From Saprospiraceae bacterium (lineage in GTDB: Bacteria > Bacteroidota > Bacteroidia > Chitinophagales > Saprospiraceae): a stretch of 7,085 bases of DNA. Location: assembly GCA_020850025.1 (NCBI GenBank), contig JADZFI010000164.1, forward strand, positions 1-7,085, written 5' to 3'. Shown here piece by piece: positions 4,892 to 7,085 of the stretch. Position 1 is the first letter of the stretch; each line of letters starts with the position of its first letter. A program made the translations under genes and the position numbers. The notes below the pieces were generated by a model. That model ran no database searches. It saw only the letters and a program-made list of their open reading frames with translations, and was not told the DNA's origin.

Positions 4892-7085
4892 TTATCCTTC
4901 CCACTCTATTTTTTCAAACAAGGGGGGAAGGCTGAGCGTGTACAAAGACCGGTCCCTTAGTCTGATTTCTTTAATAGGTATTTCATCGCCATCCACCAGA
5001 CACTTTTTTACAAACAGTGGAAAACCCACTAAATAAATCTTTATCCTTTGGTAGTCTGGAACAAAATCACCCTCCTTCCGCTGCCGAAGCGTGAACGCCT
5101 TGTCTTTGCCTTCTGTTTCAAAGATTTTCAAACTGAATGCGCCATTTTTATGTCCAAATCCGTCACCGGCATCTTCATATAAATGGCTGGTTTCCAGGCC
5201 ATTCTTGTAATAGGCATAAAGCGTGAGCTCCTCTACAGGTTCGCCGGTATGCTGACGTGCAGGGTAAACCGGCAGTACTGCGCCTTCCCGAACAAAAAAC
5301 GGTATTTGATCAGGCATTATGTTCACAAATACTTCGCCGTTGCTCATTTGCCCGGTCCAGAAATAATACCAATTGCCCTTTGGCAGATAAATACCCTGGC
5401 GCTGAACTTTAGGCTGCACCACCGGACTCACCAGAATATGCTCCCCGAAGAGGAAGTCGCGCTCCTGATCCCAGAGTTTAGGGTCCGAGCCATCTGCAAA
5501 AGCCAGGTGTTTTAAAACAGGCCTGCCATCCAATGTATGCAACCACATGGCGCTGTACAGGCAAGGTAGCAGGAAGTAGCGCAATTCAATGGCTTTTTTC
5601 GCCAAATCGGTCCATTTCTCGCCGAAAGACCAGGGTTCCTGGTCTAAAAGGTGAAGGCTTGGTTCCGTAAGCTGGGCTTCTTCTGCCGGCAAGGCATCAC
5701 CTGCACTATGTTTCCCAATGCTGTGAACCCGCATTAACGGATGAAAAACCCCTAGTTGTAACCACCGCACAAATAACTCGCCATCGGCATTGCCGGCAAA
5801 TCCACCAATGTCGGTGCCGCAAAAGGAGAAGCCTGAAACCGACAGCCTTTGGCACTGGATGTTTGCGATTTGTAAATGTTCCCAGTCTGAGCAGTTGTCG
5901 CCCGTCCAAACAGCCGAAAACCGCTGCCCGCCGCTGAAAGTAGCACGGCTAAGTAGGAATGGGCGTTTTTCCGGCTTGAGAGCCAGAAATCCTTCGCAGG
6001 AAGCGCGATTCATTTGCTGGCCATAGATATTATGGGCCTTGCGGTGACTGCACGGATGACCATCGTAATCATGCATCACATGGTCCGGCAAGGTTTTGTG
6101 GTGCACATGAAATACCGCCGGCTCATTCATATCATTCCAAAAGCCGGCTATGCCGATATGTTGGTAAAGGTCTTTATATAGCTGGCCCCACCACCGGCGA
6201 ACGGAGGGTTTTGTGAAGTCGGGAAAGGCACAGAAGCCAGGCCAGACAGGCGCTTTGACCAGATCACCATCGGCGGTTCGTAGAAACATATCCTGTTCCA
6301 GACCATCCTGGTATACCCCGTAATCAGGGTCGTCCTTGATACCCGGATCAATCATAGCTACTGTTTGGAAGCCCATTTTGCTCAGGTCTTCCACCAATAA
6401 TTTAGGGTTTGGAAACCCTTTTTTGTCCCACGTAAAACAACGATAGCCGTCCATATAATCAATGTCAAGATATATGGCATCGCAGGGGATTTTGCGACTT
6501 CTGAATCCTTCTGCTATTTCCCTGACATGGCTGTCGGGGTAGTAGCTCCAGCGGCACTGGTGGTAGCCAAGCGCCCAAACAGGCGGCAATTCATGCACGC
6601 CGGTTATTTGCGCATAATGTTGTGCTACATCATCCAGGTCGGGGCCCATCAGGAAGTAATAGTTTAGTTCACCGCCTTCCGCCGAGAAACTGGTGACTCC
6701 TGTTTGCTGACTATCAAAGTCGAAATGTGTTCTGTAACTGTTGTCGAAAAAAATGCCGTAGGCAACGCCGTTATTGAGGGCATAATAAAATGGAATAGCC
6801 CGGTAAAGCGGATCTGTATTCCGTCCGAATGCGTAGGAGTCGGAACACCAGTTCTCAAATTTTTTTCCAACCAGATTTGCTCCGCAGGTTTTGTCGCCCA
6901 GACCATAAAACACCTCTTTTTTGTGGCATTTTTTCTCCATTCGCAATTCAGACCAGCCTTTCAGTATGGTTCTTTTTGCTGAAAAGCCGCCTGCATCTTC
7001 ACAGAGGGTACGGTCGTCGGAATCGTAAAATTTTACCCGGAGATCAAGTTTAGATACGACGACCTGCAGCGCTCCTGAATCCAGA
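4892..7085 (-). CDS. GH31 family alpha-glycosidase, probably alpha-glucosidase (5' end outside window)
   Basis: Retaining glycoside hydrolase of family 31, releasing alpha-linked sugar (most likely glucose) from oligosaccharide ends. The frame runs off the right edge without a stop. An in-frame TTG at 6946 is internal, because the 46 codons beyond it continue the family's N-terminal beta-sandwich (for example VVVSKLDLRVKFYD). About 730 residues are visible, and I estimate some 70 are missing. Counted from the TTG codon as 1, the (beta/alpha)8 barrel begins near PPVWALGYHQCRWSYY (121-136), followed by DIDYMDGYRCFTWD (161-174). The nucleophile is Asp272 in GFWNDMNEP and the acid/base is Asp350 in WTGDNCSDW. 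The DIGGF motif lies at 379-383, DQEPWSFG at 435-442, and C-terminal beta domains start near 500. All catalytic motifs are intact. Alpha-xylosidase is possible, since substrate cannot be read from motifs alone, and any signal peptide would be outside the window. It probably heads or belongs to the operon with csaA, the kinase gene and hldD. Confidence 0.93.
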   Translation of the reverse strand, partial: LDSGALQVVVSKLDLRVKFYDSDDRTLCEDAGGFSAKRTILKGWSELRMEKKCHKKEVFYGLGDKTCGANLVGKKFENWCSDSYAFGRNTDPLYRAIPFYYALNNGVAYGIFFDNSYRTHFDFDSQQTGVTSFSAEGGELNYYFLMGPDLDDVAQHYAQITGVHELPPVWALGYHQCRWSYYPDSHVREIAEGFRSRKIPCDAIYLDIDYMDGYRCFTWDKKGFPNPKLLVEDLSKMGFQTVAMIDPGIKDDPDYGVYQDGLEQDMFLRTADGDLVKAPVWPGFCAFPDFTKPSVRRWWGQLYKDLYQHIGIAGFWNDMNEPAVFHVHHKTLPDHVMHDYDGHPCSHRKAHNIYGQQMNRASCEGFLALKPEKRPFLLSRATFSGGQRFSAVWTGDNCSDWEHLQIANIQCQRLSVSGFSFCGTDIGGFAGNADGELFVRWLQLGVFHPLMRVHSIGKHSAGDALPAEEAQLTEPSLHLLDQEPWSFGEKWTDLAKKAIELRYFLLPCLYSAMWLHTLDGRPVLKHLAFADGSDPKLWDQERDFLFGEHILVSPVVQPKVQRQGIYLPKGNWYYFWTGQMSNGEVFVNIMPDQIPFFVREGAVLPVYPARQHTGEPVEELTLYAYYKNGLETSHLYEDAGDGFGHKNGAFSLKIFETEGKDKAFTLRQRKEGDFVPDYQRIKIYLVGFPLFVKKCLVDGDEIPIKEIRLRDRSLYTLSLPPLFEKIEWEG

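Noticed and set aside
6944..6946. TTG as start codon of the GH31 gene
   Set aside because: The frame stays open to the window edge and the upstream 46 codons read as GH31 N-terminal domain, so the true start is outside the window.

Overview
This 7,085-base window looks like ordinary chromosome from a Gram-negative member of the Bacteroidota, probably near the Chitinophagaceae. The evidence is indirect. There is an HldD enzyme for LPS heptose, a LytS-type sensor kinase, a TAnnTTTG-like promoter box, no clear Shine-Dalgarno sequences, and a signal peptide ending in Tyr-Ser-Gln. No RNA gene, CRISPR array, insertion sequence or phage gene is visible. Nearly all of the window is coding.

Left part (1-883, minus strand): dapF, the diaminopimelate epimerase of lysine and peptidoglycan synthesis, is complete. 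Only 3 bases beyond its stop, a second gene begins and runs off the left edge. Its 20 visible codons encode a typical signal peptide. A 128-base divergent intergenic region (884-1011) separates dapF from the next gene. It holds a promoter-like box almost touching the dapF start and a short inverted repeat.

Middle (1012-2445, plus strand): an HtrA/Deg-type serine protease with an intact catalytic triad and two PDZ regions. Its reading frame can be extended upstream through a hydrophobic membrane segment to an ATG at 1012, but codon 4 of that extension is a TAA stop. This is the most notable anomaly in the window: a nonsense mutation, a base error, or an odd start.

Right part (2446-7085, minus strand): four closely spaced genes that probably form one operon. 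In transcription order they are a GH31 alpha-glycosidase (5' end outside the window), a CsaA-like tRNA-binding protein, a LytS-family membrane histidine kinase without a response regulator in view, and hldD. Gaps are 28, 23 and 22 bases. The last gene, hldD, converges on the protease gene, and the two stop codons abut with no base between them.

The genes touch envelope biology at several points (peptidoglycan precursor, LPS heptose, envelope protease, membrane sensor), but I see no evidence of a dedicated new system.
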